Positions 6,267-14,530 of a DNA stretch of 18,249 nucleotides are shown here, in pieces (the first letter of the stretch is position 1; each line of letters opens with the position of its first letter). The DNA is from JAWVZB01 sp033722375 (GTDB lineage: Bacteria > Actinomycetota > Nitriliruptoria > Nitriliruptorales > Nitriliruptoraceae): NCBI GenBank assembly GCA_033722375.1, contig JAWVZB010000066.1:1-18249 (forward strand), read 5' to 3'. Made by a program: the position numbers and the translations under genes. The notes under the pieces are model-generated. The model made no database searches and had not been told where the DNA came from. It saw nothing but the letters and a program-made list of their open reading frames with translations.

Positions 6267-8798
6267 TCAGTTGGAGGCGCCGTACCCGCCCCGGCTGCGC
6301 CAGGTCGGCGCACCGTCATCGTCCTGGACGAGCTCCCCGTCTGGGTGGTGATCGTCGAGTTCCACTTCTTGTCCGTCGACGTGGTGCGTGGGGACAGCGC
6401 GTACGAGCTCGGAGGTCGTGCTGCTCAAGAGACCAGCGGCCGCGAGTGAGCGCAGCTCGGGGGTGCGGTCGGACAGGGCGGACAGCACTGCGTTGGCCGC
6501 ATCCAGGTCCTCGAAGGGACGGGACTCGTCGGTGGCGGCGAGAAGAACGTCGGTGATGACCCGCTGCGTGAGATGACCGCCTGCGCTGCCCGACTCGACG
6601 GTCCGCGCGTGCCAGCGTCGAACGAGCCGCTCGATCGCCTCGGCCGGCATCGGGCGGGCGTAGAGGAAGCCCTGCATCTCGTCACAGTCGAGCATCTGCA
6701 GCGCCTCGACCTGGCCCTCGGTCTCGACCCCCTCGGCCACGACCTCGAGGTCCAGCGACCGCGCCAGCGCGATGACGGCGGAGATGATCGGGGCGCCCTC
6801 CCCCGTCATCTCCGCGACGAAGCTGCGGTCGATCTTCAGCGTGTCCACCGGCATCTTCGCGAGGTAGCTGAGTCCCGAGTACCCGGTCCCGAAGTCGTCG
6901 ATCGAGCTACGCACCCCGAGGGCACGGAGCCGGTTGAGGAGATCCGCCGCCGCTCCCACATCGCGCATCAGGACGGATTCGGTGATCTCGAGCTCCAGGG
7001 ACCGTGGTGGCAGGCCGGTGGCGCGCAGCGCTTCCACCACGAGCTGCTCCACGTCGACGTCGGCGAACTGCCGGGCCGAGAGGTTGACCGAGACCGGCAC
7101 GTCGATCAGCCCGGCCTCGCGCCAGGCCGCGTTCTGCCGGCACGCCTCATGCAGCACCCAGGCGCCGAGGTCGAGGATCAGGCCCGATTCCTCGGCGACG
7201 GGGATGAACGCACCCGGTGAGATGTCACCCAGGGTCGGGTGCTGCCAGCGGACCAGGGCCTCGAACCCGACGATCTTCCCGCTGCTGGCCCGCACTCGCG
7301 GCTGGTAGTGGACCGCGAGCTCGCCTTCGGCCAGGGCGGAGCGGAGCGCGCTCTCGACGGCCAGTCGCAACTGGGCCTTGGCGCTCATCTCGGCGGTGTA
7401 GAACTGCAACTTCCCGCGCGCACTGGACTTGGCGCGGTACATCGCGATATCGGCGTTCTTGAGCAGCGAATCGGCATCACTGCCGTCTTGGGGGAACATC
7501 GCCACCCCGATGCTGGCCCCGATCGGGAGCAGCCGCTCGCCGACGGGCACGGGCTCGTCGAGCACGCGCAGGAGCTTGTCCCCGACCACGCGCACATCCG
7601 ACGGGGACACGCCGTGCAGGAGCACCGCGAACTCGTCGCCGCCGAGCCGCGCGACGGTGTCCTCCTCGCGCAGACCCTTCTTCAAGCGGGTGGCGATCTC
7701 CCGCAGGACCTCGTCCCCCACGTCGTGCCCGAGGCTGTCGTTGATGCGCTTGAAGCGATCCAGATCGACGAACATGACCGCGACCCGGTCGCTCTGGCGT
7801 CGGGCCTGAGCCAGCGCGACATCGAGCCGGTCGTGGAACAGGACACGGTTGGGCAGACCGGTCAGGTCGTCGTGCTGCGCCCGGTACTCACCGGTCGCCC
7901 GCTCCTGGACCTGCCGCACCAGGTGGATGACGACGAGCAGCGGGAACAGGATCATGATCGCCAGCTTGAGGCCGAGCGCGTCCGTCGCCCCGCCCGAGCG
8001 CACCACCGAGACCACCGGGGCCGTGATGATCGCGGCGACGAGCAGAACCACGTGGGCCCGCGTGAGGCCAGCGGCCGTGGCCGGGATCGGGGAGAAGCGC
8101 TCGTCGACGGAGGGATGAGCGGCTGCGATCGCGAGCACCACCCCGGCAAGAGCCACCACGCCGGCCAGGGCGTCCGGCCGCACCTGGAGGTCCGCCAGCG
8201 GGGCGACCCCCTGGATCCCGTAGACCGCGAAGTAGGCGGCGACCGAGCCGAGAACGATCCGGGTCGCGAGGGGTGGATCCTGGCTGAGGGCCAGCGCGCG
8301 AACCAGGACCCAGACGCCAGCGAGGTAGACGAGAGGGACGCCGAACCACGCGAGCGCGATGAGCGGATAGTCCTCGAGCGAGCGGGCCGAGGCGGACAGC
8401 GACAAGGCGATGGCCAGTGCGGCGAGCACCCCTTCGAAGAGGACGTCGACGGCACGGCCACGCGACATGCGGTGCTGGAAGAAGTTGAAACCCGCCCCTG
8501 CGACCCCGACAGCACCGACCAACGCGGCGGCCAGCGTCGCCACCGAGTTCGTGTCGACGTGGACGTAGAGAGCCGCGCTCAGCGTCGCAGACGCGGTCGC
8601 GAGCCCGAGGAACCACCAGGCGCGCCGCCAAGAGGGATCGTGGTTGGAGCCGAAACGGGACTGTGCCGTCGCTATCGCCGCGAGTCCGGCGAGCCCACCC
8701 ACCACGGCGCTGGCGGCGGGATCGAACCGGTAGGCGGCAGCAGCGGCCACGAGGAGCACGGCAGCGAACGCGCTCCTGGCCTTGGGGCTGCGCACCAT
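6267..8798 (-). CDS. Membrane GGDEF-EAL protein (c-di-GMP synthesis and breakdown)
   Basis: An 843-aa bifunctional candidate. Residues 1-295 hold several membrane helices (near 10-40, 60-85, 90-105, 122-140, 146-170, 180-200, 212-227, 248-265, 274-295), a likely sensor not matching a named domain. The GGDEF domain (about 305-468) has 'HDDLTGLPNR', an intact GGDEF active site (386-390) and the inhibitory I-site R377-E-E-D380 five residues before it. The EAL domain (about 475-728) keeps E-A-L (513-515), 'NLSARQF', 'LEITES', 'DDFGTGYSGL', 'LKIDRSF', 'VVAEGVET' and 'QGFLYARPM', so all usual metal and catalytic residues are present. A roughly 115-aa tail has no recognised domain and ends in a His/Asp-rich acidic stretch. 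ATG at 8798 is chosen over 8819 because GGAGG (8810-8806) lies seven nucleotides upstream. Confidence 0.94.
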   Translation of the reverse strand: MVRSPKARSAFAAVLLVAAAAAYRFDPAASAVVGGLAGLAAIATAQSRFGSNHDPSWRRAWWFLGLATASATLSAALYVHVDTNSVATLAAALVGAVGVAGAGFNFFQHRMSRGRAVDVLFEGVLAALAIALSLSASARSLEDYPLIALAWFGVPLVYLAGVWVLVRALALSQDPPLATRIVLGSVAAYFAVYGIQGVAPLADLQVRPDALAGVVALAGVVLAIAAAHPSVDERFSPIPATAAGLTRAHVVLLVAAIITAPVVSVVRSGGATDALGLKLAIMILFPLLVVIHLVRQVQERATGEYRAQHDDLTGLPNRVLFHDRLDVALAQARRQSDRVAVMFVDLDRFKRINDSLGHDVGDEVLREIATRLKKGLREEDTVARLGGDEFAVLLHGVSPSDVRVVGDKLLRVLDEPVPVGERLLPIGASIGVAMFPQDGSDADSLLKNADIAMYRAKSSARGKLQFYTAEMSAKAQLRLAVESALRSALAEGELAVHYQPRVRASSGKIVGFEALVRWQHPTLGDISPGAFIPVAEESGLILDLGAWVLHEACRQNAAWREAGLIDVPVSVNLSARQFADVDVEQLVVEALRATGLPPRSLELEITESVLMRDVGAAADLLNRLRALGVRSSIDDFGTGYSGLSYLAKMPVDTLKIDRSFVAEMTGEGAPIISAVIALARSLDLEVVAEGVETEGQVEALQMLDCDEMQGFLYARPMPAEAIERLVRRWHARTVESGSAGGHLTQRVITDVLLAATDESRPFEDLDAANAVLSALSDRTPELRSLAAAGLLSSTTSELVRAVPTHHVDGQEVELDDHHPDGELVQDDDGAPTWRSRGGYGASN

Positions 8799-8802
8799 CG
8801 TT

Positions 8803-8811
8803 CCCCCTCCC
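8803..8811 (-). promoter_or_regulatory. Strong ribosome binding site that sets the GGDEF-EAL start
   Basis: GGGAGGGGG on the minus strand. Its GGAGG core (8810-8806) lies seven nucleotides before ATG 8798. The upstream in-frame ATG at 8819 would place this site inside the gene. Confidence 0.75.
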
Positions 8812-9014
8812 GCATGCATGTGTTGCCGATCCCGCTCGGCGACGACCCCCGATGAGAACCGTCACCCACAAGTATCGGGAACGCCGGCCCGCAGCACCAT
8901 GGCTCAGTGTAACTATCTCAGAGCGGTCGGACGTTGACTCTCCGTGCTTGAGCGAGCGTGAAACGCGCAGGCTGTGCGCTCAGTGCTCGCACCGCCGGTG
9001 TCCCACGCGGTGAC

Positions 9015-9020
9015 TATCCT
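9015..9020 (+). promoter_or_regulatory. Candidate -10 element for the herA-like gene
   Basis: TATCCT, 23 nt before GTG 9044, giving a leader of about 17 nt that includes the purine stretch CCCGGAG. It is the best TANNNT hexamer in the 245-bp gap 8799-9043; no convincing -35 is seen. A TTGACT at 8934-8939 has no matching -10. Confidence 0.4.
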
Positions 9021-9043
9021 CCGCCCGGAGACGATCCACCGGC

Positions 9044-10801
9044 GTGAGGAACGAGGTGAACCAGGGGCCTGCAGCGGACGATCCACGCGTGGTCGGCCGC
9101 GTGATCGGCACCGAGGACGCCACCCCCTTGGAGTTCTGGGTCGGGATCGGCCCGGACCGCTTCCTCCAGCTCGACGACGTCGTGGCGCTCGAACGCACAC
9201 CCCCCGGTCGCGAGGCCGTGCGCATCTACGGCGTCGTCAGCCAGGTGCGTGCCCGGCACGAGGGAGCGAGGTTCGACTCGGACGTGTTCCTGATCGAGGA
9301 CGGCGTCCTGCCGGCGGAGGTGGCCGAAGCGGCGCAGGTGCTGGCGACCCGCTTCGAACCCGAGGTGTTCGTCCCCCCGCTGCCCGGCCAGGCGGTCCGT
9401 CGCGCCGAGGGCGACGAGCGGGACGAGGCGCTGTTCTTCAGCGGGATGGACAAGCGGTTGCCGGTCGGTCTGTCCCGCGACGACGACCCGGTCTACGCCA
9501 ACCTCGAGTTCATCGACGGAACCCGCGGCGCTCACATCAACATCTCCGGCGTCTCGGGCGTCGCGACCAAGACGACCTACGCCACGTTCCTGCTCCATGC
9601 CCTCTTCACCTCGGGGGTCCTCGGTGGCGAAGCGGTCAACACCAAAGCGCTGATCTTCAACGTCAAGGGCGAAGACCTGCTGTTCCTCGACCACGAGAAC
9701 AGGGAGCTCGACGAGGAACAGCGCGACCGCTACCGGGCGCTCGGACTCGAGCCGTCGGCGTTCCGATCGGTGGAGTTCTGGGCGCCACCGAAGCGCGGGG
9801 CGACGTCCGCCGTGGCCGACACCGGCGCCCGCGTCGAAGGAGTGACGTCCTTCTTCTGGTCATTGGCCGAGTTCTGCAAGGCCGAGCTGCTGCCGTTCCT
9901 GTTCACCGATGCCCAGGACGACCGTCAGCAGTACACGATGATCGTCCACCACCTGACCGCCAAGCTCGCCCGGGAGGCCGAGGCGCTCCCGGACGGCGGC
10001 GTGCGGCTCGACGGGGAATCCGTGACGACCTTCGCCGACCTCGTCGACCTGATCATCGACCGGGTCGAGGACGAGGACACGTCACGCGAGTGGGCGGGGC
10101 GGGCCATGACCGTCGGCACCATCAGCGCGTTCGTCCGCCGCCTCCACGGCGCGCGCAAGCACGTCGAGCACCTGATCCGGGGCGACATCCCCAACCCCGC
10201 CAAGCACACGATCGCGCACCAATCGCAGGTCACGGTCGTCGACATCCACAACCTGAACGACCGTGCCAAGCGGTTCGTGGTCGGCGTCGTCCTGCGACGC
10301 GCGTTCGAGGAGAAGGAGCGATCGGGATCCCCCCACCCGATGACGTTCGTCGTACTCGACGAGCTCAACAAGTACGCCCCGCGCGACGGGACGTCGCCCA
10401 TCAAGGAGATCCTGCTCGACATCGCCGAGCGGGGCCGCAGCCTCGGGATGATCCTGGTCGGGGCGCAACAGACGGCATCGGAGGTCGAGCGCCGCATCAT
10501 CTCCAACTCCGCGATCCGCGTGGTGGGGCGCCTCGACACCGCCGAGGCGGGGCGAGACGAGTACGGGTTCCTCCCGCGCGCCCACCGGCAGCGGGCCACG
10601 ATCGTCAAGCCCGGGACGATGATCCTGAGCCAGCCCGAGCTTCCCGTCCCGCTGGTACTGGAGTTCCCCTTCCCCGCCTGGGCCACCCGCCCGTCGGAGG
10701 CAGGCGCTTCGCTGCGCCCCACGAGTCAGGTGGACGAGCATCCCGACGACCCGTTCGACGACGTCGCGCTCGATGACCAGGGCGACCCGCTCCCGTTCTG
10801 A
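9044..10801 (+). CDS. HerA-like ATPase (DNA translocase partner of a NurA-type nuclease)
   Basis: A 585-aa HerA/FtsK-superfamily ATPase. In archaea hexameric HerA drives DNA into the NurA nuclease during end resection with Mre11-Rad50. The N-terminal 15-100 region (VVGRVIGTEDATPLEFWVGI) fits a HAS-barrel. The ATPase core follows: a P-loop region 'ISGVSGVATKTT' (167-178, Lys176), Walker B 'FVVLDE' (435-440), and 'LLDIAERGRSLGMILVGAQQTASEVERRIISNSAIRVVGRL' (457-497), the HerA sensor/arginine-finger region. The P-loop lacks the usual Gly before Lys (Thr instead). The acidic tail ends DDQGDPLPF, resembling an SSB tip. GTG 9044 is chosen; an in-frame GTG at 9056 is possible. Gene order herA-sbcD-sbcC-nurA supports the role. 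It could instead be a defence-type HerA, but no Sir2 or DUF4297-like partner is adjacent. Confidence 0.85.
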   Translation: MRNEVNQGPAADDPRVVGRVIGTEDATPLEFWVGIGPDRFLQLDDVVALERTPPGREAVRIYGVVSQVRARHEGARFDSDVFLIEDGVLPAEVAEAAQVLATRFEPEVFVPPLPGQAVRRAEGDERDEALFFSGMDKRLPVGLSRDDDPVYANLEFIDGTRGAHINISGVSGVATKTTYATFLLHALFTSGVLGGEAVNTKALIFNVKGEDLLFLDHENRELDEEQRDRYRALGLEPSAFRSVEFWAPPKRGATSAVADTGARVEGVTSFFWSLAEFCKAELLPFLFTDAQDDRQQYTMIVHHLTAKLAREAEALPDGGVRLDGESVTTFADLVDLIIDRVEDEDTSREWAGRAMTVGTISAFVRRLHGARKHVEHLIRGDIPNPAKHTIAHQSQVTVVDIHNLNDRAKRFVVGVVLRRAFEEKERSGSPHPMTFVVLDELNKYAPRDGTSPIKEILLDIAERGRSLGMILVGAQQTASEVERRIISNSAIRVVGRLDTAEAGRDEYGFLPRAHRQRATIVKPGTMILSQPELPVPLVLEFPFPAWATRPSEAGASLRPTSQVDEHPDDPFDDVALDDQGDPLPF

Positions 10802-10855
10802 CCCCCCCGCGCCACCCTGCATACGTCGCGCCACCACCAGCAGCGGGCTGGGAGT

Positions 10856-10901
10856 CGGACCGTCGCTTGACAGGTGGGGGCCGGACCGTCGCTTGACAGG
10901 T
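10856..10901. repeat. 20-nt direct repeat, period 26 bp, upstream of sbcD
   Basis: CGGACCGTCGCTTGACAGGT occurs twice without mismatch, at 10856-10875 and 10882-10901, in the 130-bp gap between herA and sbcD. Each copy carries TTGACA, a perfect -35 hexamer, but neither has a -10 at 17 bp. A pair of operator sites or a promoter duplication are both possible. Confidence 0.8.
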
Positions 10902-10907
10902 CCTGTC
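10895..10907. promoter_or_regulatory. 13-bp perfect palindrome before sbcD
   Basis: GACAGG-T-CCTGTC is a perfect dyad around T10901. It overlaps the second copy of the direct repeat and lies just upstream of the sbcD -10 element, where a bound repressor would block RNA polymerase. It does not match the actinobacterial LexA box (TCGAAC-N4-GTTCGA). Confidence 0.5.
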
Positions 10908-10919
10908 TCAGGCCGCCCG

Positions 10920-10925
10920 TAGGAT
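10920..10925 (+). promoter_or_regulatory. Leaderless-type -10 element of sbcD
   Basis: TAGGAT ends six nucleotides before ATG 10932, so transcription would start at or beside the A of the start codon. No Shine-Dalgarno is present between them. The same arrangement is seen before the phosphohexomutase and the PUA-like genes in this window. Confidence 0.6.
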
Positions 10926-10931
10926 CGCGAC

Positions 10932-12095
10932 ATGCGCATCCTGCACACCTCCGACTGGCATGTGGGCCGATCGATCCGTGGCCGCAGCCGCGCCGACGAG
11001 CACCGGGCCGTGCTGGCCGAGATCGTCGAGATCGCCCGCACCCGCCAGGTCGACCTGGTGCTCGTCGCCGGGGACCTGTTCGACACCGCCACACCCAGCC
11101 CCCAGGCCGAGCGGATCGTCTATGGGGCGCTCTTGGCGCTGGCGGAAACCGGAGCGCACGTGGTCGTCATCGCGGGCAACCACGACAACGCCCGGCGGCT
11201 CGCCGCCGTCGAACCGCTGTTGGGACTGACCCGGATCCACGCCGGCGCCCACCTCCGCCGCCCCGAGGACGGCGGGGTTCTCGATCTGGAGCTGGCGGGT
11301 GAGCAGGCGCGGATCGCACTGGTTCCGTTCCTCTCGCAGCGCAGCATCGTCAAGGCCGACCAGCTCATGGAACGGGATGCTGCCGAGCACACCGGGCGCT
11401 ACCAGGAGCGGTGCAAGCGCATCATCAACGGCCTGACGGAGGGTTTCGGCAGCGATGCCGTCAACATCGTCCTCGCCCACCTCACCGTGACGTCGGGGAA
11501 GCCCGTGCTCGGCGGTGGCGAACGGGCGGCCCACACCATCTTCGACTACTTCGTTCCGCCGCAGGCCTTCCCATCCACGGCCCACTACGTGGCACTCGGC
11601 CACCTGCACCGCCCACACAAGATCCCCGGAGCCTGTCCGATCTGGTACCCGGGTTCGCCGCTCCACCTGGACTTCGGCGAGGCCGCCGGCGAGAAGGCCG
11701 TCCTCCTCGTCGACGTCTCCCCCGGCACACCGGCCGAGGTCGAGCAGGTGCCGCTGACGGCAGGGCGACGGCTCGCGACCCTCCGAGGGACGCTGGCAGA
11801 GCTCGAGGCGCGCCGCGACGACGTCGGCGACGAGTACCTGCGGATCGTGGTGGAGGAACCGTCCCGGGTCGGGCTGGCTGACGAGGTGCGCGACCTGTTC
11901 CCCCATGCCGTGGACGTCACGGTCGCCCGCCCCGACGACGAACGGGAGGAACAGGTGGTCGACCTGGACGACCTGTCGCGCTCCCCACAGGAGCTGTTCG
12001 CCGAGTACCTCGACCACCGCGACATCGACGACGACGCCATCGAAGCGCTGTTCGGTGAACTGCTCGAAGACGTCACCACCGTGAGCGACACCTGA
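10932..12095 (+). CDS. sbcD: SbcD/Mre11-family exonuclease subunit
   Basis: The nuclease subunit of the SbcCD (Mre11-Rad50) complex: an Mn-dependent 3'-5' exonuclease and hairpin/end-opening endonuclease. The 387-aa product shows all metallophosphoesterase motifs: D8-W-H10, GDLFD with D48, GNHD with N83-H84-D85, H183 in 'LAHLTVTSG', and GHLH with H224 and H226, followed by 'YPGSPLHLDFGE'. The C-terminal part (about 265-387) is the capping and Rad50-binding region, ending in an acidic helix 'DIDDDAIEALFGELLED'. The ATG is set by the start-proximal motif and the leaderless -10. The stop shares one base with the sbcC start (TGATG, 12093-12097), so the two subunits are translationally coupled. 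Length is close to the usual 380-410. Confidence 0.96.
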   Translation: MRILHTSDWHVGRSIRGRSRADEHRAVLAEIVEIARTRQVDLVLVAGDLFDTATPSPQAERIVYGALLALAETGAHVVVIAGNHDNARRLAAVEPLLGLTRIHAGAHLRRPEDGGVLDLELAGEQARIALVPFLSQRSIVKADQLMERDAAEHTGRYQERCKRIINGLTEGFGSDAVNIVLAHLTVTSGKPVLGGGERAAHTIFDYFVPPQAFPSTAHYVALGHLHRPHKIPGACPIWYPGSPLHLDFGEAAGEKAVLLVDVSPGTPAEVEQVPLTAGRRLATLRGTLAELEARRDDVGDEYLRIVVEEPSRVGLADEVRDLFPHAVDVTVARPDDEREEQVVDLDDLSRSPQELFAEYLDHRDIDDDAIEALFGELLEDVTTVSDT

Positions 12096-14530
12096 TGCGC
12101 CCCGCCAAGCTCGAGCTCGAGGGGTTCGCGTCCTTCCGGGAGCCGACCATGCTCGACCTCGAAGGCGCGGATCTCTTCGTGCTCGCGGGGCCCACCGGAG
12201 CCGGCAAGAGCAGTCTCATCGACGCGATGGTGTTCGCCCTCTACGGCTCGGTCCCTCGCTACGACGACCGCCGGCTGGTCGCCCCGGTGATCAGCCAGGG
12301 CCATCAGCAGGCGCGGGTGCGGTTCACCTTCGAGCTCAACGGCGACCGACTGACCGCCACCCGCGTGGTCCGGCGCACCAAGACCGGGGCCACCACCAAG
12401 GAGGCCCGCCTCGAGCGCGGATCGGACGGGAAGGTGCTGGCCGGCACCGCCGACGAGCTCACGAGCGAGATCGAACGTCGCATCGGGCTCGGGTTCGACC
12501 ACTTCACCCGCACCGTGGTGCTCCCCCAAGGCGAGTTCCAGGAGTTCCTCCACGCCAAGCCGAGCCAGCGACAGGATCTGCTGGTCCAACTGCTCGACCT
12601 CGACGTCTACCAGCGGGTCGCGAGACGGGCGAACCAGCGGGCCAAGGACGCCAGCACGACCGCAGGCGTGCTCCGCAAGCAGCTCGAGGAGGACCTCGGC
12701 GACGCCACCGAGATAGCCGTCGAGTCGGCGTCACAGCGCGTCGCGACCCTCGAGGAACTCGCCGAGCGCTGCGACGAGGCGGTGCCTCGACTCGAGTCCC
12801 TCATCGAGGCGGGCAAGGAGGCCCGCCGGCGCGCGGACGCCGCCACAACACAGCTCGCAGCGGTCACCGACGTCGGGGTTCCCGACGGGGTGGTCGACCT
12901 CCACGACCAACTCGCAGCTGCCGCCGACGAGCTGACCGAGACGCAGACGTCACTCGAGTCCGCCCGGGCCGATCTCGAAGCCGCGACCGCGGCGGCCGAC
13001 GACCTCCCGTCGCCGGAAGCCCTCAAGGAACTCGAACAGCGGCTGGAACAGCGCCAGCACCTCGCCGCCAAGCTGGCCGAGGCCCGCGACCGAGCGTCGT
13101 CGGCAACGAGCTCCGCGACGAACCATCGCGAAGCCCTGGAGCGGGCGGTCGCCACCGAGAAGCAGACAGCGGAAGCCCTGCGGCGGCTCGAGCACCAGCA
13201 CCTGGCGCACACACTCCGTGAGGATCTCGATGCCGGTCAGCCGTGTCCGGTCTGCCGTCAGCCGGTCACCAGCGACCTCGATAAGGGGGCTCCCCCCGAC
13301 GACCTCGCCACCGCTCGCGAGCGACTGTCCGACGCCGAAGCCGCGGTCACCAACGCACGGGAGCAGGCGACCGCCGTCGAACGGGCGGCGAGCTCTGCCC
13401 GCTCCACCGTCGCCAGCCTCGAGGAGCAGATCGCCGAGCTCGACCGCCAACTCGAGGGTCGCGCGACCGCGCTCCGGGTCGAGCTCCAGCCCGATGCCGT
13501 CACCGCCCGGCGCGAGGAGGCCCAGATGGCGCAGGCAGCGCTGGCGAAGGCACGCCAGGCGGTGAGCCAAGCCGAGCGGGCCCTCCGGGACGCCACGGAG
13601 CGGCGCGAGTCCCTGACCTCTCGAGGCAAGGCCGCCTGGCAGGAGTTCGATGCGACCCGCGACCGCCTTGCCGGAGCACTCGCCCCGCACACCCCACCCA
13701 CGGCTGACCGAGACGACCTCGGTGGCTCCTGGAAGGAGCTCGTCGGCTGGGTCCGCGAGCAGCGCCCCGCCATCGAGGAGGCGGCCGAGACGGCCAGGGC
13801 GGCGATCGAGGATGCCGAGCGCGCCTACAAGCGGCAGATCGACGCGCTGATCGAGGCACTCGAGGAACGCGACGTCGAGGTGGAGGGCCGCTCCCCCGAC
13901 CAGATCACCAAGGCAGTGACGTCCGCGCTCGTCGCAGCCCGGGCCGCGAAGGAGCGGGCCGCGGAGCGGCTCGAGGAAGCGGGCAGGGCCCGCAAGAAGC
14001 TCGAGGAGGCGGACCGCCAGGCGGCACTCGCCGGCGAGCTCGGCAAGCTGCTCAACGCCAGGAACTTCGAGCAGTGGCTCCTGAACCGGGCGTTGCGCCA
14101 CCTGGTCGTGGGGGCGTCGACCATCCTCCGCGAGCTCACCAACGAGGCCTATTCGCTCGCGGTCTCCGACGACGGCAGCTTCGAGGTGATCGACCACCGC
14201 AACGCCGACGAGGTGCGCTCCGCCCGGACGCTGTCGGGGGGCGAGACGTTCCTCGCCTCGTTGTCGCTGGCGCTGTCCCTGGCCGAGCACGTCACCGAGC
14301 TCGCCACCCACGGCTCCGCCCGCCTCGACGCATTGTTCCTCGACGAGGGCTTCGGCACCCTCGACGCCGAGACCCTCGACACCGTGGCAGCCGCCATCGA
14401 GGAGCTCGGGGCAACCGGACGGATGGTCGGACTGGTGACCCACGTCCGCGACCTCGCCGAGCGGGTGCCGGTGCGCTTCGAGGTCCGCAAGACCGCAGCG
14501 ACCTCCACGGTCGAACGGATCGAGCGATGA
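12095..14530 (+). CDS. sbcC: SbcC/Rad50-family SMC-like ATPase
   Basis: The ATPase subunit of SbcCD, which clamps DNA ends and controls the SbcD nuclease. In the 811-aa product the ABC head is split: Walker A 'GPTGAGKS' (32-39) and Q-loop 'LPQGEF' (Q145) at the N-terminus, then the signature 'LSGGETFLASLSLALSLA' (713-730), Walker B 'LDALFLDEGFGTLD' (744-757) and switch His in 'LVTHV' (780-784) at the C-terminus. Between them run two Ala/Glu/Arg-rich coiled-coil arms (about 175-375 and 400-645) meeting at a zinc hook CPVC (384-387). It is shorter than E. coli SbcC (about 1,050 aa), so the arms are short. Translation is coupled at both ends: it shares one base with sbcD and ends with an ATGA overlap into the nurA-like gene. 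Confidence 0.96.
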   Translation: MRPAKLELEGFASFREPTMLDLEGADLFVLAGPTGAGKSSLIDAMVFALYGSVPRYDDRRLVAPVISQGHQQARVRFTFELNGDRLTATRVVRRTKTGATTKEARLERGSDGKVLAGTADELTSEIERRIGLGFDHFTRTVVLPQGEFQEFLHAKPSQRQDLLVQLLDLDVYQRVARRANQRAKDASTTAGVLRKQLEEDLGDATEIAVESASQRVATLEELAERCDEAVPRLESLIEAGKEARRRADAATTQLAAVTDVGVPDGVVDLHDQLAAAADELTETQTSLESARADLEAATAAADDLPSPEALKELEQRLEQRQHLAAKLAEARDRASSATSSATNHREALERAVATEKQTAEALRRLEHQHLAHTLREDLDAGQPCPVCRQPVTSDLDKGAPPDDLATARERLSDAEAAVTNAREQATAVERAASSARSTVASLEEQIAELDRQLEGRATALRVELQPDAVTARREEAQMAQAALAKARQAVSQAERALRDATERRESLTSRGKAAWQEFDATRDRLAGALAPHTPPTADRDDLGGSWKELVGWVREQRPAIEEAAETARAAIEDAERAYKRQIDALIEALEERDVEVEGRSPDQITKAVTSALVAARAAKERAAERLEEAGRARKKLEEADRQAALAGELGKLLNARNFEQWLLNRALRHLVVGASTILRELTNEAYSLAVSDDGSFEVIDHRNADEVRSARTLSGGETFLASLSLALSLAEHVTELATHGSARLDALFLDEGFGTLDAETLDTVAAAIEELGATGRMVGLVTHVRDLAERVPVRFEVRKTAATSTVERIER

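Noticed and set aside
7239..8855. 538-codon plus-strand frame antisense to the GGDEF-EAL gene
   Set aside because: The opposite strand encodes intact GGDEF, EAL and membrane segments. The antisense product is low-complexity with no recognisable motif.
8974..10776. 600-codon plus-strand frame overlapping the herA-like gene in another frame
   Set aside because: Arg/Gly/Pro-rich, with no motif. The 9044-10801 frame has the HerA motifs and the correct stop.
10837..10851. Short hairpin CCAGC-AGCGG-GCTGG after herA as a terminator
   Set aside because: Only a 5-bp stem and no T-tract follows, so it is not a credible intrinsic terminator.
12950..14443. 497-codon minus-strand frame antisense to sbcC
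   Set aside because: Runs through the coiled-coil and signature regions of a clear SbcC; composition is an artefact of codon bias.
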